From Hawksworthiomyces lignivorus (Eukaryota; Ascomycota; Sordariomycetes; Ophiostomatales; Ophiostomataceae), in the NCBI GenBank assembly GCA_002917075.1, contig NTMA01000030.1, positions 186,001-250,000 on the forward strand: a stretch of DNA of 64,000 nucleotides. The letters run 5' to 3'. Of this stretch, positions 24,369 to 34,282 are shown in pieces. Within the stretch, counting starts at the first letter, position 1; each line of letters begins with the position of its first letter. The notes under the pieces were generated by a model. The model was given only the letters and a program-made list of their open reading frames with translations. It was not told the origin of the DNA and searched no databases. Position numbers and translations under genes: made by a program.

Positions 24369-27074
24369 ATGCAGTCCCACGACTACACCGGCGCAGATGG
24401 GGGCGGCGTGCCTCCACAGATGGCCGACCACCAACTCGAGCTGGATACTTTAAACAACAGAAATTACCGCCAACCACAGCGTGACAGGTTCCAGTACGCA
24501 TATCAAGGTGCGTACCAACAGCAGTACCAGCAAGATCCGTATGAGCAGCCGCACCAGGACAACCACAACCAGCACAACACATTCCAAGCACATGTTGAGG
24601 ACTACAGCTCACCTTACTCGTACCAAGACGGCAGTCATCTCGCCAGGCCCATTGGCGCGGCTGTCGATTATTCTCGTCCTCTAGCATCTCCTAGGGAGGC
24701 CCCTGTCTACCAGTCTGCTCACACATCTTCGACGGCTGTAAATTCGGATGATTACATCCCCTCACCTGCGTGGGCTCCCAGCATGCAACAGAGCAACAGC
24801 GGTTTCTTGACCGAATCGCATGAGTATGGTTCTCGGTCTGGTTACTCGACGCCACGGAATAGTGGCCGGGCCAGCGTTACCGATATGGCCTACCTCCGGC
24901 AGCACCGCGTCATACCTTCTATGGATTCGAGGCCTGTTACTCCAAGTGTTGTATGTCCCATCGTGTTGACGTTTTGACAGTATTTATTCCGTCCGTACCA
25001 GAATTTTCGCTTACACTTATGACTCTTGCAGGACCAGAGTTATCTCACGCTCGCAGGGTTGCTTCCAAACACCCCAGAACCCGCTCTAAGTAGTGATTGG
25101 GTCATTCCTGGCCGCGTTGCCAGCATTCATGAGCGCGATGACGCCGACATCTGGAAGGGCTGGCGCCGCTTTTTGTACCGCTTCATGCCGTTCTTGACAA
25201 TCATCAACACGAGTCTCTATGTGCTCTACCTAGTCCTGCGCGTTGTATGCATCGTCTCGGCGCAGCACAAGTTCGATACGATCTTTGCAGCTGCCTGGTT
25301 GTTTGTCGCTGTTGAGGTTGCCACCGCCATTCCCTCTCTCATGCACAACAGCTGGACGGTCATGTCCGTCCGCAAGCGGAACCGTCCCAAGTTGCGTCTG
25401 ATGGGCGAGGATGTGCCTACTGTCGATGTCTTCGTCACCTGCTGCAAGGAGGACGACGACGTAATCTTGGATACCGTCCGTGGTGCCTGTGACCTGGATT
25501 ACCCCCGCGACCGCTTCCGTGTCATCGTCCTCGACGACGGCAAGGTTGAGAGCCTCCAGAAGTCTATCGAAGGCATGTCCACAGTCTATCCGAATCTTCA
25601 CTACATCGCCCGCCCCAAGTTTAAAGGTGTGCCTCACCATTTCAAGGCCGGCAACCTCAACTACGGTCTCGACGCCGTTCATAAGTTCCCTGGTGGCGCT
25701 GGCGAGTTCATGGCGGCTCTGGATGCGGATATGGTAATTGCTCATTCCTACCTCTTGTGTATCATCTTCGTGTGCTTGTACGCTTGATGGCCTTTGCTAA
25801 CGTGATAAAAGATTCCCGAACGCGAATGGCTCCGTGCTGTTCTTCCGCACCTGATTGTTGATCCGAAGATGGCCCTGGCTTGCCCGCCGCAGCTGTTCTA
25901 CAACACGCCTGCAGGAGATCCATTGGCACAGAGCCTGGATTTCTTCGTTCATGTCATCGAGCCGATCAAGGATACGATGGGCGTCGCCTGGTGCACGGGC
26001 TCGGGCTACGTAGCACGCCGCGAGGCGCTGACGGAGATTGGCAACTTCCCTCTGGGCTCGCTGGCTGAGGATGTCGCCACGTCAACCAAGATGCTGGGCA
26101 AAGGTTGGAAAACGGCGTTCATCCACGAACCTCTGCAATTCGGTACCGTACCCGATGACTTCGCCAGCCATCTGAAGCAGCGCACGCGGTGGGCGATCGG
26201 CACCGTGGACACGTCGTTCAAGCTCAACTTTTGCCTGTGGGGCGACTCGGTGCGCCAGATGACCTTTGCGCAGCGCTTCTCGGGCTTCCTGTACGCCACG
26301 CTCTCGCTGTACACGATCCTGCTGACCATCTCGCTGTTTGCCATCCCCATCATCCTGATCCTCGGCAAGCAGCTGGTGGCGTACTCGGACGACGACCAGC
26401 TGCGCTGGCTAGTGCGTGCCTGCTTTGCAACGACTATCAGCAACCGCCTGTGCGAGTTCTTGCTGTTCATCCCCGCCGGCTACCACACCGGCCAGCGCGG
26501 CTCCCGCTACCAGCTCTGGATGTCGCCCTATATTGCGCTGTGCCTCATCCGGTCCTTCCTGCTGCCAACGTGGCTCGGCGGCCAGACCCAGGCCTTCACA
26601 CCGACCGGCTCCATCTCCTCCAAGCTCAACGAGCGCGACCTCGCGTCGCGCAAGAACATGGCTCGACGACTGTTCACCATTTTGCTCGGCTACATGGGCT
26701 GGTTCCACATGGCATTCGTGTACGTGACCCTGGTGGGCGTGACCATGTCGACGTACCGCTGCTTTTTCATGTACGACACGGTGCAGACGATCCTGCAGGG
26801 GCTGGTGACGCACGCGTTCTGGCCGCCCATTACGTTCCTCTTCATCTGCAGCTCCATGTGGACACCAATCGCGTATGCCATCAACCCGCCCGCCATGCCC
26901 GACCGCGAAGACCTGCTCAAGCGTGACGCGAAGACGGGCGTGGCACACCCTACTGAGCAAGCCAAAAAGATTGGTTTCGCCGGTCGGACGGCATGGTACG
27001 AGCTCGAGTACACTCTGACGACGCTCTATACGACGCTGATCTTTGTCATGTCGTTCCTACCATACCTCTTTTAA
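24369..27074 (+). CDS. Cellulose-synthase-like glycosyltransferase (GT2), Tft1-type
   Basis: Exons 24369-24950, 25032-25733 and 25812-27074 give 848 residues, with introns of 81 and 78 nt. The first 220 residues are disordered and rich in Gln, Tyr and Pro. Membrane segments near 250-265 and 278-295 precede the cytosolic GT2 domain. The processive beta-glycosyltransferase signature is complete: DDG at 362-364, DAD at 425-427, AED at 513-515 and QRTRW at 551-555. About five further membrane helices follow. Fungal relatives include Aspergillus Tft1, a beta-1,3/1,4 mixed-linkage glucan synthase, so a UDP-glucose-using wall polysaccharide synthase at the plasma membrane is the best call. The exact linkage cannot be read from sequence. 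An anchored beta-glucanase is encoded divergently. Confidence 0.94.
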
Positions 27075-28454
27075 AACAGCGCCGGCGGGGTTTCTCACTC
27101 AGATCTTGGCATGGACTTCACGGGCTTATCAAGTACACATTCGAAAGAATAATGCAGAGATGTACATACATTATATTAACATTGCGATTATAGAGATTTT
27201 TACGATTTTGGGCATTTATTTAGGTTTACGGGATAGTTATGGGATACTATTTATTCTCTACATAATACGGATGTACACAGAATATAAGGCAGCATATGTA
27301 AAGGAATGTATCTTGAAATCTAGAAGAAAATATGGGTTTTTAAACTGCGTTTTTTTAATTTGTGCAGTGTTTTTTATATTGCTATATGACTTTGCAAATA
27401 AGAGCTCTTAGGAGAATAGCATCAGGCTTTGGACTTAACTAATACGGGTCGATTTTATGCGTGAGGCCCTTTTTACGATGTCAATGCTTCACATTTAAAA
27501 CCACGTATATTTCATAATAGCTGAAGCAGTCTTCCATAGGCAGAATATTATACCTATGGAATGGCGCAGCGCACTCTTAACATATACCAAACCTCAATCT
27601 CTAATAAGTTAAACAATACAAGAAACAGAGTCCAATCTAACAGCCGCCTTGTATTCCTGTGGAAAGGAAAGCCAAAACTAATTCGAATGAGTACATGTCT
27701 ACGAAACAGTGGCTGTGATTTTATACCAGGTCTCAATTTGAATATTATAGTACACAAAAATATAAACGAGGCTCAGTATAGGAGGAGTACCACAACTTCC
27801 GAGGTGGTAATATCTATAAGGCGTTGTTAAGAAAGGCGAAGCTTTCGTAGAGAATGCCACCCTTGGATATAAGAGGCTTTTAGTTTTAAACCCCCCCCGT
27901 ACGACCCAAGGTGCCAAAGAGCTTTCATGGTGTCACAACTTATGACAGACTGTAATTGAGCGCTCAGCTCACATTGCTTTCTTGTAGTAATATCAGGATT
28001 GATGGGAACCTATCCAAACTGGTTCTAATTTGATAAACTTCTACGCACGAAATTCTTGGCGCTAATGCTACGTCCAGTAAGCTATAAGCAGTCGTGCAGC
28101 CCTCCAACAGTACCAAGGTTATTACATGGCACAACTTATTCAGACTGGATAAAAAGCATTTCGCTACTAGGCAGCTCTGTTGTATATAATCGATATCATC
28201 CGGGATAAAATAGCACCGTAACAACATATTTTTAACTGCCAACATGTTTTCTAGGATGATATTAGCCGCTTCCACGCCGCCCAGCAACAGTTTATGACTC
28301 TGAGTAATCTCATTATCTACCAATATATCTTTCCCTCGCATCCGCTAAGAATTATCGTCTTCTCACAGTCGTTACAGTACAGCACCTTTAATTCTTGAAC
28401 TCGTTGCGCCACTCACACCTTCACTGCTAAAAATTTACACCTGACAATGTCAAC
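27075..28454. other. AT-rich intergenic, start of accessory island
   Basis: Strongly AT-rich DNA after the GT2 gene. The frames at 27043-27411 (plus) and 27964-28341 (minus) lack recognised domains and have chance-like composition. The AT bias, together with the decayed gene that follows, is compatible with repeat-induced point mutation or long neglect, but this was not measured. Confidence 0.45.
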
Positions 28455-29081
28455 ATGTCGTTAGGCGTTGTTCCCTCTAACCTTTTTGCACCTTTTATCA
28501 GCATGGCAGGCATTGCATCGGCCATGTGCTTTGGTAATATAGGGGCAGCATATGCAACAGCGAAATCAGGAATTACTATCGCAGGCATCGGCATATACAA
28601 GCCAGATCTTATCATGAAGGTATACACGTCCTCTTCTGTTTTCTCGTCTTTTACTATACTATGGATGCACAGACTTGCTTATGGTAATCTTTGATTCCTA
28701 TCATAATGGGTGGGATTCTAGCTGTGTACTCTCTAGTTATTGCCGTACTTATTGCTCAAGATTTGGGTCCGTCTTCTAAGCGAGGGTATAATTTATTTGA
28801 CTCGTTTATGCACCTGGGAAGCGAACTATCAGTCGGATGAACGTCACTCTCGGCCAGCTATTGTATTGGTACCGTTGGTGAGAGCGGTGTGCGTGCTTAT
28901 ATGGAGCAGAACAAGCTCTTCGTTGGCATGGTATTGATATTGATTTTTGGTGAGGTCTTGGGCCTTTATGGGTATGCATTACCTTGATGCTTAGGAATTC
29001 TCGATTTGAGTCTAGGGAACTCTATACTTACATAATGCTAGCCTTATCGTTGCACTTTTGCTCAACGCGAACGTTGAGTAA
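28455..29081 (+). pseudogene. Decayed V-ATPase proteolipid subunit (c', Vma11-like)
   Basis: Three exon remnants (28455-28619, 28688-28971, 29042-29081) together cover an entire proteolipid subunit of about 160 residues. Recognisable parts are [34 protein letters not shown] and, in the last helix, [11 protein letters not shown] with the proton-carrying Glu intact. GVRAYM favours subunit c' over c. Two lesions are seen. An in-frame TGA at 28838-28840 replaces a codon that is normally Leu. The first intron (28620-28687) ends in AA instead of AG, and using the nearby AG leads to a stop. The second intron (28972-29041) still has GT-AG. The protein would belong to the V0 rotor that acidifies vacuoles. 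A functional copy must exist elsewhere, making this a dead duplicate. Confidence 0.9.
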
Positions 29082-29921
29082 CTATACAATACAGCCTATT
29101 AACGAGATGGACGAAACCAAATAAGCGAGCTACCTTCTTCATAATAGGCTACGCTTCCGGTTGTGCCGTCGTTGGCATTTGGCCCCCATACTAATTAGAA
29201 AGTTGGCTACGTTATTATATTATAACTACCTGCTTAGACGACATATTGACGACATATCAAGAAAGCCGGCTTTACAATACACATTAATGACTTATACACC
29301 TCTCTAATCACAACTCCAGAAAATAAAAGGATTACTTATACAAGTAGAATGTATTTCAAAGAAACAGATCTCTTACTGGAAAGGCTTTCAAAGGCGATGA
29401 CATTCGTCCACTTTATTGGTGGTTAGTATAGTGCTTTCCTGCTTTGAGCTGTAGAAATATCGAAATTGTATTGTGTAGACTTTAAAGAAAAACAAAAGAT
29501 AGGGGTACTAGATACACGTCCAGTATTGTTACTGGTCTGGTGTAGAGACTAACCTTACTCTAGACAAATATTAGATATTTGGTCGCATCCGACGCTCGAT
29601 GCTTGCGTGCAATACGAAGCATTACTACCGTGGTAGCGACATAAAAAGCTGACGTCGTTGGCTAGAGAATCACACGCACACATATCAGTGGAGTCCCTAT
29701 TCAGTACGCAGCATAGAGTTTATGTAGTTAAAACATGGAATGATCTGTTCTATCTGCTTCTCTACTCTGTTCACCTGATATCTGTTAAATTTTTTTTTTT
29801 TTCAGTCACTCGTTCAGTTGCTCGTTCAATCACTCCTCCGGACTTTCGCTCAGTCACTCGTTCAGTCTCAGGTTCGATCGTCTTCAAAGCCTTCTAATAT
29901 TTCTGGTCGGTTACTCTTACT
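29082..29921. other. AT-rich intergenic with short direct repeat
   Basis: No supported gene. It includes a T run near 29790-29802 and the 16-bp direct repeat listed separately. The last part should contain the promoter of the Ser-rich gene, without a clear TATA box. Confidence 0.45.
29803..29866. repeat. 16-bp direct repeat, two copies
   Basis: CAGTCACTCGTTCAGT occurs at 29803-29818 and again at 29851-29866, with related CTCGTTCAATCACTC between them. It lies within 120 bp upstream of the Ser-rich gene and could be a regulatory array or slippage product. Confidence 0.8.
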
Positions 29922-30679
29922 ATGCGTGTTCTTTTGTTGGGCCTGTGCCTGGCGGCTACGGCGCCCCTCGCCTTGGCTAGTCGCTGCAAACCACACCGCA
30001 GCAGCAGCAGCAGCAGCTCTATTTTCATCTCCAGCAGCAATTCTATTAGCAGTTCCATCAGCAGCTCTACCAGTAGCTCCATCCCGGTCTCCAGTAGCAG
30101 TTCTATCAGCAGCTCCGCCAGTAGTTCTGCCAGCAGCTCTGTTAGCAGCTCTGCCAGCAGTAGCCGTATCAGCAGCAGCTGCTCTATCAGCATCAGCACT
30201 AGCTCCTCGTCTTTTCCGCGACCATACCGCTAGCTACCTTTGCCCTTCTCGCCGACAGTTCCAACTCAGGAGCAGCTGGAATTAATGGCACTGATGTCCA
30301 AGGCGGTAGTGAGGGCTCACTTCTCGCATTCAATTCTCTCGACGCGGCCGGCCACGCCGACTTATCCTTCCACCTCGAGCCTGGCACAGGCTACCTCATG
30401 TCCGGTTTCTTTTATATCGGCTGGAAGGAACTCAGCGCGATGGCTGTTTTATCGGCAACCGACATTGAGACGTCGGCTGGAGAATATCTCTACGTTGTAT
30501 GCAGTCCTGCGTATGAAGGAATAAACCTACCATGTGCGCCTGTAGGGTATCCAGCAACCACGGAATATATAATTGTCGCTGGTTATAAGTATGACAATCC
30601 TCTCGGCATAACCGACCAAAACCAAGTCCAAACAAATTCCAATATCGCTACGATTGATCCCCTACTGCAACCGGTTTAG
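29922..30679 (+). CDS. Ser-rich secreted protein, gene model uncertain
   Basis: The ATG at 29922 opens a signal peptide (MRVLLLGLCLAATAPLALAS) followed by about 50 residues of almost pure Ser encoded by AGC/TCT triplets. That frame stops at about 30233. A second, well-behaved frame covers about 30203-30679 and encodes about 158 residues with no known domain, containing FHLEPGTGYLMSGFFY and two Cys. A 62-nt intron from 30141 (gttagc) to 30202 (actag) joins the two in frame into 231 residues. A one-base slip in the triplet repeat would explain the data equally well. Ser-rich tails of this kind usually carry O-glycans on wall or secreted proteins. Function is unknown. Confidence 0.5.
30000..30190. 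repeat. AGC/TCT triplet repeat tract
   Basis: An imperfect microsatellite of AGC, TCT and related triplets, coding for poly-Ser in one frame and poly-Ala-rich sequence in another. Such tracts are prone to slippage, which matters for the gene that contains it. Confidence 0.85.
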
Positions 30680-30955
30680 GCCACAATCAACCGCCAGTCT
30701 CGCCGCATGCAAGCTCTCTACAAGCTCAAGTTTTAGAATAGCATTAGCATCAGTTTCAGCTTTAACATTATCAAGACTATAGTTTCAGCCCATGCAACTT
30801 GACCATTCATAACACAGAATTATCCTTTAGACTCACAGGCTTAGGCACAGTGTACTTATCTGGGCTTGAAAGATAGAACCATATTCTTTTATGATCTCAT
30901 TTGACAAGCTAGTAATCACAGTAAATTTTGCGGAACACTGCTAAAAGGGCTACAT

Positions 30956-32560
30956 TCAAGTATAGAAATAGCAGAATGGACCTGCAGTTGTGTCCATAGC
31001 CTCTCTTATGGTGATGTTTGGAGCAGCATAGCCCATGTCGATGACATCGTCCAAAGAAGTATAACGAGACGCCGGAGAGTTGGCCCAGGTAATGTGGCCA
31101 TAATCGCCGGCATCCAAGTCAGCTTTGCGCGTGTCCGGATCAATAGTTTGCCTATGAAGGTGTTAGTAGGACCATGTTACCACGCAATGGAGAGAAACTT
31201 AGTGACAAGGCAGATGGATATCGATGTGGCGTACCAGTATGTCCACATCCGGTCCATTTGACTATGGTGTAGCCAAAAGGCAGGATCACCAGGCGATGTG
31301 AAGAGATCGCCGCCTGGGTCGCCGCTGGCTCGTTCTTCAGTCAACAGAAAGTATAAATAAAGGTCAGTTGTCAACGAAGCCTACCCGATTGTGTAATGAA
31401 TGCCACCGTGGGGGCCAATCTCTACAGTATAGGGGATTCCCTCAGACAAGTGACGATATGCATTGATGTCGTAGGCGGAGAGAAGGTCTGCAAGCATGTA
31501 TAGTTAGTGGGAATGTCATCCATGATGGAGCCTCCAGATTTTAACTGACTGAGGATAGTAGAATAATTAGCATATCTTGTATTCATGGCTCCTCCGAGAT
31601 CACGTTTCATGCGGCGAGGGTTGTAGCCCAAGCCGCCGTCAGGTCCAGGGTCAACACCGAGCAGGCCACCAACAGGACCGAGGTTGACGGTCATATTAGC
31701 AAAGGCGCCGGTCGTAACATAACTTCCACCTGTGCCTGCAGGAAGCTGTATTGGATTGCCACCAATACCATCTGGAGGAGTGATGACAGGACCATTGTGT
31801 TCAATATGGTCTCCGTTACCGCCGATGCTGGTATCGTCACCATCAAAAATGGGCGAATCCTCAGGAGCGGCGGCATATTTCGGCCAGTCCCAGTACTTAA
31901 AGTTTGTCAGGCGGCGAACACAGAAGCCAGAACATCAGCATGCTGTTCATATTATAGCACTTACAGGCTGGTAACCAGTATAGTTACACTCGTCACGCAG
32001 AGCAGACTCATACGAGTACACAAACCACCTGTGCCAAGGCATGAAATTACCGGTGTAGTGGATACTTAGCGTCTGTTGGATATGAGTTACAACGAAATCG
32101 TCAAACTGCGAATAATTTTTGAATATTTAGTACTAAATTCTTGATTTTGGGTTCTCAGCAAATTTCGCGAAGGGGAGGACCAACACGAGATTTGGCACCC
32201 GAAGCCACTTTAGTTGGAGTGCGGGCCGGTAGGGATTGGAGGCACTTGACGGCAGCGATGTAATCGAGCTTCTCTTGCCTAGAAAATGTACCGCTTCGTT
32301 CAAAGAAGATCAGCAACAATACTCCAAAGACGCGGATGCTTGAAATTAGGAATGGCATACTATTCTCGGCGGTAAACAATCCTTTCGGCCGTGCACGTTC
32401 CAGATGTCCTCTTTGCGATTTGGCTTTTGAAGGCAATCTCGATCTTTGCAATAATGTTACCAACCTTGATTTCATCACTGGGTTGGGACGTAAGCCATGG
32501 CGCAACTGAGGTTATAAAGGCTATCAGGCCTGTAGAGGTGACAATGATAGGCAATTGCAT
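30956..32560 (-). CDS. Secreted tyrosinase / catechol oxidase, AoCO4-like
   Basis: Seven exons (32361-32560, 32185-32293, 31965-32105, 31550-31895, 31385-31487, 31235-31324, 30956-31151) give 394 residues; all introns are GT-AG. The ATG at 32560 starts a signal peptide of about 25 residues. Copper-A ligands are His111, His119 and His128 (in FMPWHRW). Copper-B ligands are His292 and His296 (HGGIH) and His320 (FWLHHSQMD). The spacings H-x7-H-x8-H and H-x3-H-x23-H match the Aspergillus oryzae catechol oxidase AoCO4 class of short secreted tyrosinases. These oxidise phenols or catechols to quinones and lack the C-terminal lid domain of long tyrosinases. It probably acts outside the cell in phenol oxidation or pigment formation. 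All copper ligands are present and nothing suggests inactivation. Confidence 0.93.
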
Positions 32561-32727
32561 TTCTGACTGCGATCGGCGTACACCAGTCTCTGTGTTGTGG
32601 CGGAAAAAAACTAGCAAAATAAATGGCGAAAGACGATGCTGAACTCGTGCATGGCACGATACTTATTTTATTTTTTGAGAGAAAACCCGAAGTAAACGGC
32701 AAGTCAAATGGGGGGAGGGGGGACCAT

Positions 32728-33140
32728 TTAAGCTGATGAGGACACGGCAACTCTACGCATACGGAGGAAATCCTCTAATACAACATCCACAATGCCAAGG
32801 CTGACAATGGCGGCCAAGAGGATTGCTGTTGATATTCCTGAGACGTGCCAATCTTGCTTTTGATGCTTCTTCGATACTAAACAGAAGTGCCTCATCTAGC
32901 CTTGGAGCAGAGCGCTGCTGTACAAACCTATTATCTACTGAGTTGGGGCTCGGCGAAATAATGGGAATCTTCGTAAAGCAAGCTTCATCATATTTATCAG
33001 GAAATTTGCCTATCCATCTGAAGGAATGCAAGCCCTTCGAGGCAAAATCTGCTGCCCTGTGCTCTACAGGCTATTTTGAATTTCTACACAAAAAGATCAC
33101 GTATCAATTGTTGAAAACCATGAAATACCTACCATATGCA
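32728..33140 (-). pseudogene. Possible C-terminal scrap of an unknown membrane protein
   Basis: A minus-strand frame from about 33080 reads through FRWIGKFPDKYDEACF and RLDEALLF. Splicing a 40-nt GT-AG segment (32838-32877) joins it to a hydrophobic helix STAILLAAIVSLGIVDVVL, with a stop at 32728. Upstream, the frame is closed by stops and no start is seen. The 40-nt intron is unusually short. It could be a degraded C-terminus of a tail-anchored protein; I do not recognise the family. Confidence 0.25.
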
Positions 33141-34157
33141 ATTGAAACACCGAGTCATAATAATTTCAGAATAGGGAGAAATCTGGATCTGATACTAGAT
33201 TTTTTGTTTTTCTGAAAGCATTGATATAAATCACATTTACACTAAGACATAACAAATTTCGGTGTGCATACCATTCGCAAGCTATCTATATCCGACGTAT
33301 ACAGATTAGAGGAGCTTATTTCTTGATGCTTATGCGCCTTATCAACTCACCATCTTAGTCACACTATTGCTTAATTTCGTTTGCATGTAGACAATAGGCA
33401 AAGAATACTCCAGGTCATCTAATTCAACTTTTTTTTGCCATGGGGCACTGCATCGTTCAGCGTTGAGACAAGGGATAGAAGCTGAGGGAGACCACTTCCT
33501 TACCTATGAATCTTTGGCTGATATCAAGTCTCTATCAACGATAAAGAGGGAAGTTGCAGTTCTGCCTTTAGAAGACATGGGGTTACAGCGATAGTAATAC
33601 GACGGAGAATTGCGGTCTAAAGCGATAATGTGTTCCATTCAAACCTGTAGCCTTGAATTACACCTCCTTTAAGTCTCATTATAGCATGGCATCACGGCCG
33701 CTTCGACGGACGGATGCTCTATTACACAATTATACTCCGCATCTCACCGAGATGACATCCCCCTCGGGGTAAAAAAATAAGTAAATAAAGATGGGAAAGT
33801 ACAGAAAGTACGGAATTATGCATGTAAGTTAACGCTTAGTGATGAAAAGTCCACAAATAGGAGAGGACATCATGCCTCTTTTATCTTCTCTCTAGCTCCG
33901 TTCGCTTAGTCCTCTAACTACATGTAGGTATTTGTTTCTATTCTAAAACTATCTTAGATAGTAAAATTACTGCAACCACTATGCTGTGCCTTCAGGGCCA
34001 TAGTCGCAGAAGAGAAGGTGACGACATCCGTGGAGCAGGGCCGACGTCGGCGCCGCGGGGATTGCGTCTTTCGCGATTAAAAACACGCCGGGCGCCACTG
34101 TGACGCTGTTGCGCCTTTACAAGCTCATCTTGTGTGATTGAGTGAGAAATGCGAAGG

Positions 34158-34163
34158 TATAAA
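34158..34163 (+). promoter_or_regulatory. TATA box candidate of BVMO-2
   Basis: TATAAA lies 125 bp upstream of the ATG at 34283, a usual distance for fungal genes with short leaders. Confidence 0.5.
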
Positions 34164-34282
34164 TTGACGGGGCAGATGGAGAGGAAATGGAGGCACGGCC
34201 ATGGGAGAGACAATGAGAGCAATTCCGGAAGCACACCTTCCTGGAGCAACAGATACGCTCAGATACTCCCACGGCGATCACC

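Larger units (their letters stand above)
32561..34282. other. AT-rich intergenic with possible gene scraps
   Basis: Contains two protein-like fragments, neither forming a gene. The first is on the minus strand at 32728-33140 (listed separately). The second is a plus-strand open stretch at about 33442-33594 ending in TAG, with a segment reading EVAVLPLEDMGLQR; I do not recognise it. The 3' end holds the promoter of BVMO-2. Confidence 0.4.

Noticed and set aside
27043..27411. 122-codon frame overlapping the GT2 3' end
   Set aside because: It starts inside the GT2 coding region in another frame and runs into AT-rich DNA with Ile/Tyr-rich chance composition.
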